Below are positions 38,875-47,188 of a stretch of 64,000 nt of DNA, piece by piece. The stretch's first letter is position 1, and each line of letters starts with the position of its first letter. A program made the translations under genes and the position numbers. The notes under the pieces were generated by a model. That model was not told the origin of the DNA, made no database searches, and saw only the letters and a program-made list of their open reading frames with translations. Origin of the DNA: Gimesia aquarii (GTDB taxonomy: Bacteria > Planctomycetota > Planctomycetia > Planctomycetales > Planctomycetaceae); contig NZ_CP037422.1 of NCBI RefSeq assembly GCF_007748175.1, forward strand, positions 620,001 through 684,000. Direction: 5' to 3'.

Positions 38875-39219
38875 TCACTGAGCTTCAGTCTCTTCTGGCG
38901 GAAGCTCTAGTCCCACTTGTATTTCATCTCCCTCAATACGAACAGGATATGTGGGAACTTGAAGTTTGGATTTAGGATTATCAAGCCACGTTCCGTCTTT
39001 GATACAGAATCGCCATGCGTGCCAGGGACAAGTTACGGCTCCCTCTTCGTCGACGTACCCTGTAGAAAGTGGGGCTCCCTGGTGAGGACAAAAGTCATTT
39101 ATAGCAGTGTAGTTCCCTTCTTTTAGGAAAACAGCAATCATCTGTCCTTCCAAGTGAAAGGCGCGGCCTTCACCTTCAGGAATATCTTTGACTTTGGCAA
39201 TAGAATAATATGTGGTCAC
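38875..39219 (-). CDS. Rieske [2Fe-2S] ferredoxin-like protein
   Basis: The 114-aa protein is a complete small Rieske domain: the cluster ligands are in CPHQGAPLS (Cys and His about residues 44-46) and CPWHAWRF (about 64-69). It resembles NirD- or dioxygenase-ferredoxin-type subunits, which pass electrons to an oxygenase or reductase. No such partner is nearby. It starts with GTG (39219) behind a GGAA and lies 26 bp downstream of the DUF4350 gene on the same strand, so it is probably the last gene of that operon. Confidence 0.9.
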   Translation of the reverse strand: MTTYYSIAKVKDIPEGEGRAFHLEGQMIAVFLKEGNYTAINDFCPHQGAPLSTGYVDEEGAVTCPWHAWRFCIKDGTWLDNPKSKLQVPTYPVRIEGDEIQVGLELPPEETEAQ

Positions 39220-39245
39220 AAAAACAATTCCGGTTATTTAATGAG

Positions 39246-40478
39246 TCAACGTCCAGGCTGAGCCGCTCGACGAATTTTCGATAGTTTGCGGATCAGACTA
39301 CCCATTTGGTGACGTGTGATAGATTTTGAATTCGAAAGTTTAGCTGCTTTCATTAACAAAGCTTTGACTTTTTCCGGATCTTGTTTGAGACGTCTTGCGA
39401 TTGGATCAATCACGCGGTGCTCTTCTCCGCGAAAGTGCCTGAGGTGTAGCTCCGTAAAGAGTTGCTTGACATACGCACGAAATAATGCATGTGCATTACC
39501 ATTTTTAAAGTGTAAATTTCCTACGTTATCAGTATGCGAGACAATGTTATGACGTGCAAGAATGTGAGATGAAAGAAAAGGACCAAAACGGATACTGTGC
39601 CACCATCCATACAGCAGCAGTGCTATCAATATTTGTATGGTTAAAGGTCGAAAAGTGGGATTGATCAATAAAGCCACGACTTTTGAAGTTCCTGAAGCAT
39701 TCAGAGATTCATCGACGACTACATAATCAAGCATTCCCGCTGATTCGATCAGTCGAAAGGCAGCAACGCTTCCGCCATCAATCATAGACTGATTGGAAAA
39801 AATATCGGAGGACGCGGCTACAACGATGTCGCCAAACCCGTGTTTCAGTCGAACTGCTTGTTTGGTCTCTCCTAATGAAATCAGTGTCTGGCCTGATTTA
39901 GAATTCACTTGGGCATTCGTTTCCCAGATAATCGATTTCGCGTCGGGAAATACCGTTGTTGCTTTACCAGCCAGAAGACTATGCTTGTCATCGAAAGAGA
40001 AAGTAATTCGGCTTTCCTTGTTCTTCTGTTTTTCAATATTATCTAAAGGAATATTTTCGCGTTCTGTTTCATCAAGATAACTTACACTGATTTCCAATGG
40101 ATCGATTTCCAACTCTGGGTGTTTATCACTTGCTGAGATGATCAGCCGCCCTCCTTCATTGACCCAGTCAAGTAAGATAGACCATTCTAAAGGACTGGGA
40201 TATCTGGCTGGCCCCAAAATGCAGAGCGTGTCATTATAATCCAGAGACTGATTCAGCATTGATAATGGAACACGATTGCGTTCCGTATAGTTGGTTTCGT
40301 ATTCCAACAACAGAAAGAAAGCTTTTTTCCCACTGCCTGATGAACTGTATGTATCATCCATTGCTCCTGTGCCGAATTCCGGAAACCAGAAATGGAGACT
40401 AAGTAGGGTGCAAAGGAAGAGCAGCCAGATCCAGCCGACGTTCCTGCGTTCACGCTTTTTTCTGGAAGGCTGCTTCAT
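39246..40478 (-). CDS. DUF4350 domain membrane protein
   Basis: The 410-aa protein has an N-terminal membrane helix (about 14-34), a DUF4350-type region (GSGKKAFFLLLEYET, then LCILGPARYPSPLEWSILLDWVNEGGRLIISA) and a second membrane helix (about 275-295), followed by a cytoplasmic charged tail. In other bacteria DUF4350 proteins sit in operons with MoxR ATPases, DUF58 and DUF4129 proteins. It overlaps the DUF4129 gene by 29 bp. Function in the complex is unknown; a sensor-like or scaffold role is only inferred. Confidence 0.8.
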   Translation of the reverse strand: MKQPSRKKRERRNVGWIWLLFLCTLLSLHFWFPEFGTGAMDDTYSSSGSGKKAFFLLLEYETNYTERNRVPLSMLNQSLDYNDTLCILGPARYPSPLEWSILLDWVNEGGRLIISASDKHPELEIDPLEISVSYLDETERENIPLDNIEKQKNKESRITFSFDDKHSLLAGKATTVFPDAKSIIWETNAQVNSKSGQTLISLGETKQAVRLKHGFGDIVVAASSDIFSNQSMIDGGSVAAFRLIESAGMLDYVVVDESLNASGTSKVVALLINPTFRPLTIQILIALLLYGWWHSIRFGPFLSSHILARHNIVSHTDNVGNLHFKNGNAHALFRAYVKQLFTELHLRHFRGEEHRVIDPIARRLKQDPEKVKALLMKAAKLSNSKSITRHQMGSLIRKLSKIRRAAQPGR

Positions 40479-41250
40479 AACTGTTTAAGGTACTTTCAAA
40501 ATGTTCTTTGGTGGCTTCTCGTCGACCAAATCCTAAAGGCTCATATGTACGAATTATTTTGCGAAATGAATCACCGGGTAAGCCGTGAGGTCGCGCCGCT
40601 CGAAGGTAATCTCGATAAGTCAATCCTTTGCGGAAACGAATCCAGCCTGATCGTTCAATGAAACTCATTGAGCCGTATAGCAATTGTACGATGGCATTGT
40701 GGTAATCGCCGGATTTGGCGAATTTTTTTGCTCGTTGTAGATAGATGGACGCTTCATTTTCTGCAGGCGAAACAATCTGTTCTATAATTACTTCACCTTG
40801 TAGTTGTGTTCCTTTTGGCTCATCACTCTTTTTTCGTGCGTAATCGATTCCTTTAAAGGATCGATAGAGCAAATACAAAATCAAACAGCAGATAGAAAAG
40901 ATAAACGCATAAGATAGAATCAATAGAAATAGTCCTCCGAAGGCAAAGAAGAAGGGTTCGGCCGCATTAGCTTCTTGCTCCTGGGACTCTTTTAAAAATG
41001 CTTCCCAATCAAAGGGTAAATCGGAAGCTGTCTCACGTTGTTGGGTTAGATGGCGAAATTCGGGCCGACTGAGGATTTGTCTCGTATCTTGTTCGATGAT
41101 TGTTCGGTCAGGCGATAAAGCTTTGGAATAGTCGTTCTCAATCGTCTGAGAAAATATTGTGGTTGTATCTAATAGAAAGCAAGTTATTAAAACAAAACTT
41201 AATACAAATCTCCTTACTGGTCCATAATTCCATGGGAGGTGATAAATCAT
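40450..41250 (-). CDS. DUF4129 domain membrane protein
   Basis: The 266-aa protein has a signal-like N-terminal helix (about 12-34), a second membrane helix (about 103-130) and a C-terminal DUF4129 region with GLTYRDYLRAA and a final YEPLGFGRREATKEHFE. The start ATG overlaps the stop of the upstream gene in an ATGA arrangement, which is tight translational coupling. DUF4129 proteins commonly accompany MoxR/DUF58 systems and transglutaminase-like proteins; neither is present here. Confidence 0.82.
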   Translation of the reverse strand: MIYHLPWNYGPVRRFVLSFVLITCFLLDTTTIFSQTIENDYSKALSPDRTIIEQDTRQILSRPEFRHLTQQRETASDLPFDWEAFLKESQEQEANAAEPFFFAFGGLFLLILSYAFIFSICCLILYLLYRSFKGIDYARKKSDEPKGTQLQGEVIIEQIVSPAENEASIYLQRAKKFAKSGDYHNAIVQLLYGSMSFIERSGWIRFRKGLTYRDYLRAARPHGLPGDSFRKIIRTYEPLGFGRREATKEHFESTLNSYEAAFQKKA

Positions 41251-42164
41251 AATAATGCCTCCCCCTTTTTGAGGTTCTGAGAAACTTCTGCCATACGTAA
41301 TTCCATATCCCAGCAGTCACGATGAACCCTCAGATCTATGTATGTGAAGAACCAGGCTAGACGACCAATCGGATAAACGAGCAGGATGAATCCTGTCAAT
41401 ACAGCTAAAACTCGTGGATCGGATGTCATCAATAGCAGAATATTAGACAAGGACTGATCGATTGCATCAATATCAAATAGATATGGGATTTTCCCCATGA
41501 CGATTGGAAATTCTAATAATTTATAAGATAGATAATCGAACGTAACAAAAAATATCAAAGTCAGGACGTAACAGAAAAAGAACGACCAGAGACCACGAAA
41601 AAATAGTGCCCCAAAATCATGTGAGATCAGATTTTTCGTTCGATGATCATGTGAAATCCCTGACTGTGAAGCAATCCCGGCATAACGGAGTGAAGATTGT
41701 TCTGCACGAAAACTGCTTCGTAGTGTCAACCAGATTCCAGGAATAAAAATGTATATAAAACCTACTAAAATCAATATGTTATCAGAGAAAAATATCAAAG
41801 CGGGGCCGATAAAAATAATCGCTCGGTCGAACAGACAGCGGAAGATTAAGGAGATCAATTGTGGGTTAAATTGATTCCTCAAAGCACGAAAGCCTTGTTG
41901 ATTTCCAAAAGTATATAAAGCAGTATTCCAGGTGAGAATCACACCCAACGGTGAAGTTGCGAAGTAGGCAACTGTAATAGCAGTGCTAAGATTGACCAGA
42001 AAATAGTAGCTGAGAAGATAGACTAACGTGCAAGCAGGTATGGCAAACAAAGCCCAAATTTTTAAAAGAGGGATTAGAAAACGTCCATAAAACATAATTG
42101 CCAGATCCAAACATTTGACTGCCTTACGGGGAACGAGAGCAATATTGACATGATCAAATCTCAT
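41247..42164 (-). CDS. Polytopic membrane protein of the RDD/SpoIIM operon
   Basis: The 305-aa protein has about five or six hydrophobic helices (near 28-60, 64-84, 112-145, 186-210, 246-265) and no recognisable catalytic motif. I do not assign a family. It is locked between SpoIIM and DUF4129 genes by 4-bp overlaps at both ends, so it is almost certainly a component of the same membrane assembly. Its layout suggests a channel- or scaffold-like protein, which is inference. Confidence 0.75.
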   Translation of the reverse strand: MRFDHVNIALVPRKAVKCLDLAIMFYGRFLIPLLKIWALFAIPACTLVYLLSYYFLVNLSTAITVAYFATSPLGVILTWNTALYTFGNQQGFRALRNQFNPQLISLIFRCLFDRAIIFIGPALIFFSDNILILVGFIYIFIPGIWLTLRSSFRAEQSSLRYAGIASQSGISHDHRTKNLISHDFGALFFRGLWSFFFCYVLTLIFFVTFDYLSYKLLEFPIVMGKIPYLFDIDAIDQSLSNILLLMTSDPRVLAVLTGFILLVYPIGRLAWFFTYIDLRVHRDCWDMELRMAEVSQNLKKGEALL

Positions 42165-43261
42165 GACTGCTGTCCCCTATTGAAACCAACTTCACTGGAT
42201 TTACTTCGTTCCCTTTTTTTAACTGGTAATGGAATTGTATCTGCCTGTCGTCCTGCAAATCCCAGATAAATGAAAACAAGTATCCAAAGGCCGCTACCAA
42301 CTACATATTTGACAAGGTTCGATATTCCAGAAGGAGACCAGAACGCTTCAATCAAGGCAGCCACAACCAGCATGACGGCAGCTCCTCCTGCGATTTGAAC
42401 CGCCTCGAGTCCACGGACTTGTAATGATTGAAAACGTGTTCTTTGACCAGGATGAATGAGGGCGTCACCCAAAATCAATCCCGCTCCTCCGGCAACGGCT
42501 ATCGCCGTCAATTCAAATGAGCCATGCGAGATGACAAAACTCAAAAATCGCTCTCCATTTCCCTGGCTGACAATATAACCTGAAACAGCTCCCAGAAAGA
42601 TGCCATTGAATAACAAGGTGTAGATCGTCCCAACTCCCAGTAGAATCCCCAGTGCAAAACACTGTAACGCAATTCCTACATTATGATTAATATAAAATCC
42701 CGCCATTGATGCCCTTTGATCTCCGAATGTGGATTCCTCAGATAGAAAACTGTCTTTCTCATCTGTTCTATCTGTTGTTTTTTCCTCTTCATTATTTAAG
42801 GGGCTCTCTTCACCATACATCAGATCGAAGTTAGCCATCATCTCTTCTGGAATGATGCGAGTTGCCAGGCTGGGATTATTCTGCACAACATACCAACTGA
42901 TACCCAGGGGTAAAAAAAACAAGAGGCATGCAGTAAGAAAGTAACCAATATTGGCTCGAAAGAGGCGAGGAAAACCAACAGCGAGATAATGGAATACACC
43001 TGATAAATTTGCAGGTGGTGCACCATAAAACAGGTTATGTCCGCGGGCCACCAGATCGTTCAAGTAGGAAGTTAAATCATGTCCCCAGCCACGAGAACGA
43101 ATCGTGGCCAAATCATTGGAGACTTCTCGTAAGAGTTGAGAATATTTCGAAATTTCTTCTGCAGGTAGTTTGGTAAACGATTCCCTTCGTATACTCATCA
43201 GAAATTCTTCAAACTGTTTCCAATGTGGTTGGCGCTGTTGAATAAATTTGTGTTTATCCAA
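42161..43261 (-). CDS. Stage II sporulation protein M (SpoIIM)-like membrane protein
   Basis: The 366-aa protein is a SpoIIM-superfamily membrane protein: an N-terminal cytoplasmic helical part ending in DLVARGHNLFYG, a first helix (about 110-130), an acidic insertion (about 150-180, rich in Glu, Asp and Ser), then several helices including NHNVGIALQCFALGILLGVGTIYTLLFNGIFLG and SHGSFELTAIAVAGGAGLILG. In non-sporulating bacteria this family sits in RDD/MoxR operons. The start is a TTG at 43261 with GGAGG 6 nt upstream, overlapping the RDD gene by 8 bp. It does not imply sporulation here. Confidence 0.87.
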   Translation of the reverse strand: MDKHKFIQQRQPHWKQFEEFLMSIRRESFTKLPAEEISKYSQLLREVSNDLATIRSRGWGHDLTSYLNDLVARGHNLFYGAPPANLSGVFHYLAVGFPRLFRANIGYFLTACLLFFLPLGISWYVVQNNPSLATRIIPEEMMANFDLMYGEESPLNNEEEKTTDRTDEKDSFLSEESTFGDQRASMAGFYINHNVGIALQCFALGILLGVGTIYTLLFNGIFLGAVSGYIVSQGNGERFLSFVISHGSFELTAIAVAGGAGLILGDALIHPGQRTRFQSLQVRGLEAVQIAGGAAVMLVVAALIEAFWSPSGISNLVKYVVGSGLWILVFIYLGFAGRQADTIPLPVKKRERSKSSEVGFNRGQQS

Positions 43262-44144
43262 GACTCACCTCCCTATTTCGAATTCGACTTTGGTTAGAAA
43301 CCGTGAACTCATCTTCTTCCTGATGATTGGAAAGACTAAATGTTTGATAAACTGAAGCAAGAAACGCCATGGGGTATTGTTCCACTTTTTGGGGATCGCC
43401 AGAATATTTTAACCGTTCTGCCAAACTTGTAGCTAAAATACCAGCCAATGCGTGTCCACGTTCGTAAGTGAGCACATGTCGGCGTCCCATAAATTCATCA
43501 ATGAGGGAGAGGACTTCATCGCGTGGTACAAAACTACCGATGTCATTTTTATTCAGTGGTTGAATTTTCTTGAGTATCACTGGCTTTCTAGGCAGCTTCA
43601 ACGAACGTTCCTGGATCACTACAGTTCCCGCTACAAGGTCACCCAGTCTTTGAAAGCGTCTTGTCAGCAGCATGGATGTGATGCCGATACCATAGAAAAT
43701 AATTGCGTCTGCACTACGCGCGAGGTTGCGCAACAATGCCGGCCAGAAAGTTATAGGATATCCACCATCACGAATTACACGTAAACCACAAATATGCTTA
43801 CCAATAGATTGTCCTTTGAAGAAGCCTTCCGAAATAGTGTAGTAGCCCCAGGTATTTAAAAACATGATAACCAGGAAGATCCCAATGGCTGTCCCCGGTA
43901 ACACTATGCCAATCATGTTTATAACCATCATCGCTCCGAACAAAATTGCTAAGCGAATTGCCAGATCGATTATATAGGCGATGTATCGTTGAGCAGGACC
44001 AGCAAGTTGATATGTCAGAACAACATTCTCAGGTGTTTCAATTTTCATTTCCAAGCTGAGAACTTCACGCTGAGCTGTAAAATTCTGCTGAGGAAAATTA
44101 GCTGAAGTGGGGACCATTTCGTCGCTGGTTATTGTAGATATCAT
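43254..44144 (-). CDS. RDD family membrane protein
   Basis: The 296-aa protein has an RDD domain (about 48-180): RYIAYIIDLAIRLAILFGAMMV, YYTISEGFFKGQSIGKHICGLRVI and RRFQRLGDLVAGTVV, with about three membrane spans, followed by a cytoplasmic C-terminal region of about 110 residues. RDD proteins are linked to transport or stress at the membrane, without one fixed role. It is the first gene of a six-gene minus-strand operon. No clear ribosome-binding site precedes the ATG at 44144; ATGs at 44117 or 44051 are alternatives, the last starting MKIETPENVVL. Confidence 0.87.
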   Translation of the reverse strand: MISTITSDEMVPTSANFPQQNFTAQREVLSLEMKIETPENVVLTYQLAGPAQRYIAYIIDLAIRLAILFGAMMVINMIGIVLPGTAIGIFLVIMFLNTWGYYTISEGFFKGQSIGKHICGLRVIRDGGYPITFWPALLRNLARSADAIIFYGIGITSMLLTRRFQRLGDLVAGTVVIQERSLKLPRKPVILKKIQPLNKNDIGSFVPRDEVLSLIDEFMGRRHVLTYERGHALAGILATSLAERLKYSGDPQKVEQYPMAFLASVYQTFSLSNHQEEDEFTVSNQSRIRNREVSLG

Positions 44145-44473
44145 GAAACGCTAATGTTTGAGCATACAGGGATGTTTAAGTTCACAAAGCACAGAAAGTA
44201 CTGGTGTTTATACTACTTATTATAGACCAACTGTCGTTTTCGTATCTATACTCACATGTTTTTTTACTGAAATCTCGATTTCATCGTTTTCTGACAACCG
44301 CATAACTGGCTATAATTATTAAGTACCCGCCGGCAAATCAATGAAGTATCTTTCAGATCAATAGCCACTATCGATCACATGATGTATTTATATGGCAAGT
44401 TCTGCATGTTCCTGAATTTCGATGATACTTTTTACGATACCAAACAGAATAAACTGAGAGTAAGGATGACCTG
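44145..44473. other. Divergent intergenic region between the RDD operon and the prenyltransferase-repeat gene
   Basis: The 329-bp A+T-rich gap should hold both divergent promoters. I saw no coding frame, tRNA or notable repeat. A ribosome-binding site (AAGGA) for the plus-strand gene is at its right end. Confidence 0.4.
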
Positions 44474-45604
44474 ATGCGAATTAATCGACGAATATTGAAC
44501 ATTACCAGCCTGTGCGCCTTTATTCTGACAAGTCTCTTTTCAATTGCTTCTGCAGAAGAACCAGCTAAAGATGAGATCAACTTGCAAAAGTTGAAAAAAA
44601 CACAGATGAAGGGGATCAATTTTCTGAAGAATAGTCAATTAGAGGACGGACTGTGGACGACAGAAACTGTGCCTGGAATAAGTGCATTAGTAACAACTGC
44701 ATTATTAGAAAGTGGAGTTCCAGCAAGTGATCCTGTTGTTGCTAAAGCACTCAAGCGTTTAGAGGGTTTTATAAAGAAGGATGGCGGCATCTATTATGCG
44801 AAAAGTAATCATCGGAATTACGAAACCTGTATTTCAATCATGGCATTTAGTGCTGCTAATCAGAATGGGCGTTACACTACAATCATTAAAAATGCAGAAA
44901 AGTTTTTGCGTGGGTTACAATGGGATGAAGGAGAAGGAATAGAATCTTCGGATACTGCCTTTGGTGGTGCTGGTTATGGAAGTCATCAGCGACCTGATCT
45001 TTCAAATACACAATACCTCATTGAAGCATTACGAAAAGCCGGTGTCAAATCTGATGACCCGGCAATCCAGAAGGCTTTAGTTTTTGTTTCACGCACACAA
45101 AATTTGGAATCGGAACATAATACAACTCCTTTTTCATCCAAAGTGAATGATGGAGGTTTCTATTACACTCCAGCTGCCGGTGGAACTTCACAAGCAGGCA
45201 AGACACCCGACGGAGGTCTGCGGTCTTATGGTAGTATGACATACGCTGGTCTTAAAAGCATGATCTACGCCGGTGTGGATAAAGACGATAAAAGGGTCAA
45301 GGCAGCAAAAGAGTGGATTCGTCGTCACTATTCTCTGAAAGAAAATCCGGGCATGGGGCAGATGGGGCTTTATTATTACTTTCATACTTTTGCCAAAGCT
45401 TTAGACACAATGCAGGTCAATCTATTTAAGGATGCGGAAGGCCACGTCCATAATTGGCGGGCAGAATTAATTACTCGATTAGAGAAACTTCAGCAGCCAA
45501 ATGGAAGTTGGACCAACAAGACAGAACGTTGGTACGAAGCTGACCCCAATCTGGCAACTGCTTATGCATTACTGGCACTGGCGTATTGCCAACCTACTAA
45601 ATAA
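44474..45604 (+). CDS. Secreted prenyltransferase/squalene-oxidase-repeat protein
   Basis: The 376-aa protein has a signal peptide (about 1-27) and an alpha/alpha-toroid built from repeats of the terpene-cyclase/prenyltransferase type: [48 protein letters not shown], and a final [31 protein letters not shown]. The catalytic Asp motifs of true squalene-hopene cyclases (DxDD) are not seen, so enzymatic cyclisation is unlikely. Such exported proteins are common in planctomycetes with no assigned function. It converges on the creatininase gene with only 18 bp between stops. Confidence 0.82.
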   Translation: MRINRRILNITSLCAFILTSLFSIASAEEPAKDEINLQKLKKTQMKGINFLKNSQLEDGLWTTETVPGISALVTTALLESGVPASDPVVAKALKRLEGFIKKDGGIYYAKSNHRNYETCISIMAFSAANQNGRYTTIIKNAEKFLRGLQWDEGEGIESSDTAFGGAGYGSHQRPDLSNTQYLIEALRKAGVKSDDPAIQKALVFVSRTQNLESEHNTTPFSSKVNDGGFYYTPAAGGTSQAGKTPDGGLRSYGSMTYAGLKSMIYAGVDKDDKRVKAAKEWIRRHYSLKENPGMGQMGLYYYFHTFAKALDTMQVNLFKDAEGHVHNWRAELITRLEKLQQPNGSWTNKTERWYEADPNLATAYALLALAYCQPTK

Positions 45605-45622
45605 GAATTAAATGCCGCTTCC

Positions 45623-46351
45623 TTAGGTGTGGAAAGGGGGGATCTCCACGAGATTCGTTCCATCAATCATTCCGACCACATATTGAGAGACTTGATTGAT
45701 GATTTCATCAATCATAATTTGACCCACTTCAGCTGTAGCCTCTAAAGGCTCTCGATCTTCTTGATCACGCATGGCATCCTGACGCACATTTTCTGGAAAT
45801 GCCGCAAGAGCAAATGCTGTTTCAAATTCTTGCGCATGCCCTGGAAAGCGTTTTGTTTTTAGATTTGCAGTCGCTACTTCTTCAGGTAACAGGTTCCAAT
45901 ACGATTCAAAATGTAGATTGATCTCAAGTCGTTGTTGAAATTGCCCCCACATACCTAAACAGGGGGCAATATTTCCACCATGACCGTTCAGAACAAGAAT
46001 GTGATTGAACCCAGCTTGATGCATACTGCGAATGGTATCAAATAAGACGCTGAGCCAACTACCAGGAAGTGCAGACAGTGTGCCAGGGTGTCGCATGTGG
46101 TGCTCGCTGATACCGATATTCATTGAAGGTGCTACAATGACGTGCGGCGAAAGCCTTTTAGCAACTTCGGTTGCGATGAGCATGACGCTCCTCCAATCAT
46201 GTTCCATTGCTAGGTGTTCCAGATGTTGTTCCGTTGCTGCGACAGGAATAATACATGCCTTCAATTCACCTGATTGCATCCGTTCACGAAATTCTCGCCT
46301 GGTATGTTTGTGGAGAAGAATTTCCGAGTTATGATCATTTGATTCAGACAT
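45623..46351 (-). CDS. Creatininase-family amidohydrolase
   Basis: The 242-aa protein follows the creatininase fold (MftE/creatinine amidohydrolase group). Family motifs are ATEQHLEHLAMEHD (metal ligands E and H), APSMNIGISEHHMRHPGTLS, LVLNGHGGN and a late FPGHAQEFETAFAL with the catalytic Glu/His set. It hydrolyses small amide bonds with a divalent metal in the cytoplasm; the substrate is not clear and no mycofactocin or creatine genes are near. The open frame extends to 46402, but the ATG at 46351 has AGGAA at a good distance and is taken as the start. Confidence 0.86.
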   Translation of the reverse strand: MSESNDHNSEILLHKHTRREFRERMQSGELKACIIPVAATEQHLEHLAMEHDWRSVMLIATEVAKRLSPHVIVAPSMNIGISEHHMRHPGTLSALPGSWLSVLFDTIRSMHQAGFNHILVLNGHGGNIAPCLGMWGQFQQRLEINLHFESYWNLLPEEVATANLKTKRFPGHAQEFETAFALAAFPENVRQDAMRDQEDREPLEATAEVGQIMIDEIINQVSQYVVGMIDGTNLVEIPPFHT

Positions 46352-46443
46352 GCATTTCGTTCCTGAAGTTTGTTTTGAGGTTGTAACTAATAATGAAAGC
46401 AATCAGAGCATTCTAATGATATTTAACGAACGGCTAATAGATG

Positions 46444-46905
46444 TCAACGTTCCAGCATCTTTTCCATTACATGATATCCTGGTAGCTTAAATCCGAGTTC
46501 TTGATATGTCGATTGCGCACGTCCGTTCTCTTTTTCAACATAAAGTCGTAGACCTACAACATCTGAATTGGATTGGGCCAGATTTTCGATATGCTGAGAC
46601 AGCTTCTGAAAAACTCCTTGTCTTCGATAATCGGGATGTACGTATACACTTTGAAACCACCAAAACTCACCGTTCCTCCAATCGCTCCATTCGCGAGTGT
46701 ACATGACCTGACCTATTACGTTTGATTGATAACGGGCAACATAGTATTGACAGCCGCGTGTATTACTGAGTGATTCAACAACACCAGCTCTGACTAACTT
46801 TTGATCCAGAGATTTGGACTCTGTCTCCTGGGCTAAACGAATGTTAAATTCGGTAATAATGTCACAGTCTTCCAACGTTGCTTGATCGATTTGGATATCG
46901 AGCAT
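46444..46905 (-). CDS. GNAT-family N-acetyltransferase
   Basis: The 153-aa protein is a single GNAT domain, with the acetyl-CoA-binding motif A at VYVHPDYRRQGVFQKLSQHI (about 93-112) and the C-terminal VEKENGRAQSTYQELGFKLPGYHVMEK. It transfers an acetyl group from acetyl-CoA to an amine; the acceptor is unknown. The frame opens at a TTG (46938); the ATG at 46905 with AAGG upstream is preferred. It lies 92 bp upstream of the creatininase gene on the same strand. Confidence 0.87.
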   Translation of the reverse strand: MLDIQIDQATLEDCDIITEFNIRLAQETESKSLDQKLVRAGVVESLSNTRGCQYYVARYQSNVIGQVMYTREWSDWRNGEFWWFQSVYVHPDYRRQGVFQKLSQHIENLAQSNSDVVGLRLYVEKENGRAQSTYQELGFKLPGYHVMEKMLER

Positions 46906-47188
46906 GAAAGAGCCCTTCAAGAAAAAAATAGAATTCAAACTTCAATCTAACAGTTCAGAGCTTCCATTGTCTTTGCCATGGAATAAGTTGTGTAAAATTT
47001 TTGTAAACGATCACTTGAGGGAAATGTATGTAAGCAAAGCAAATTTTTTTGATTTTTGGGTTTTTAGTGAAGAATGGAGAAACTTTTAAAGTGAATATGG
47101 CGATATTAGGTAAAACAGCATAAATGGTTTTGCAAGGATGCATGGTCAAAATTTTTAGGAAGCGCCATTTTTACGTCCGAGTTAAATC

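Noticed and set aside
42161-43261. SpoIIM similarity taken as evidence of sporulation.
   Set aside because: The family is widespread in non-sporulating bacteria in RDD/MoxR contexts and no other sporulation gene is present.
44474-45604. Squalene-hopene cyclase or a hopanoid pathway gene.
   Set aside because: Only the toroid repeats are present; the catalytic DxDD motif is absent and the protein carries a secretion signal.
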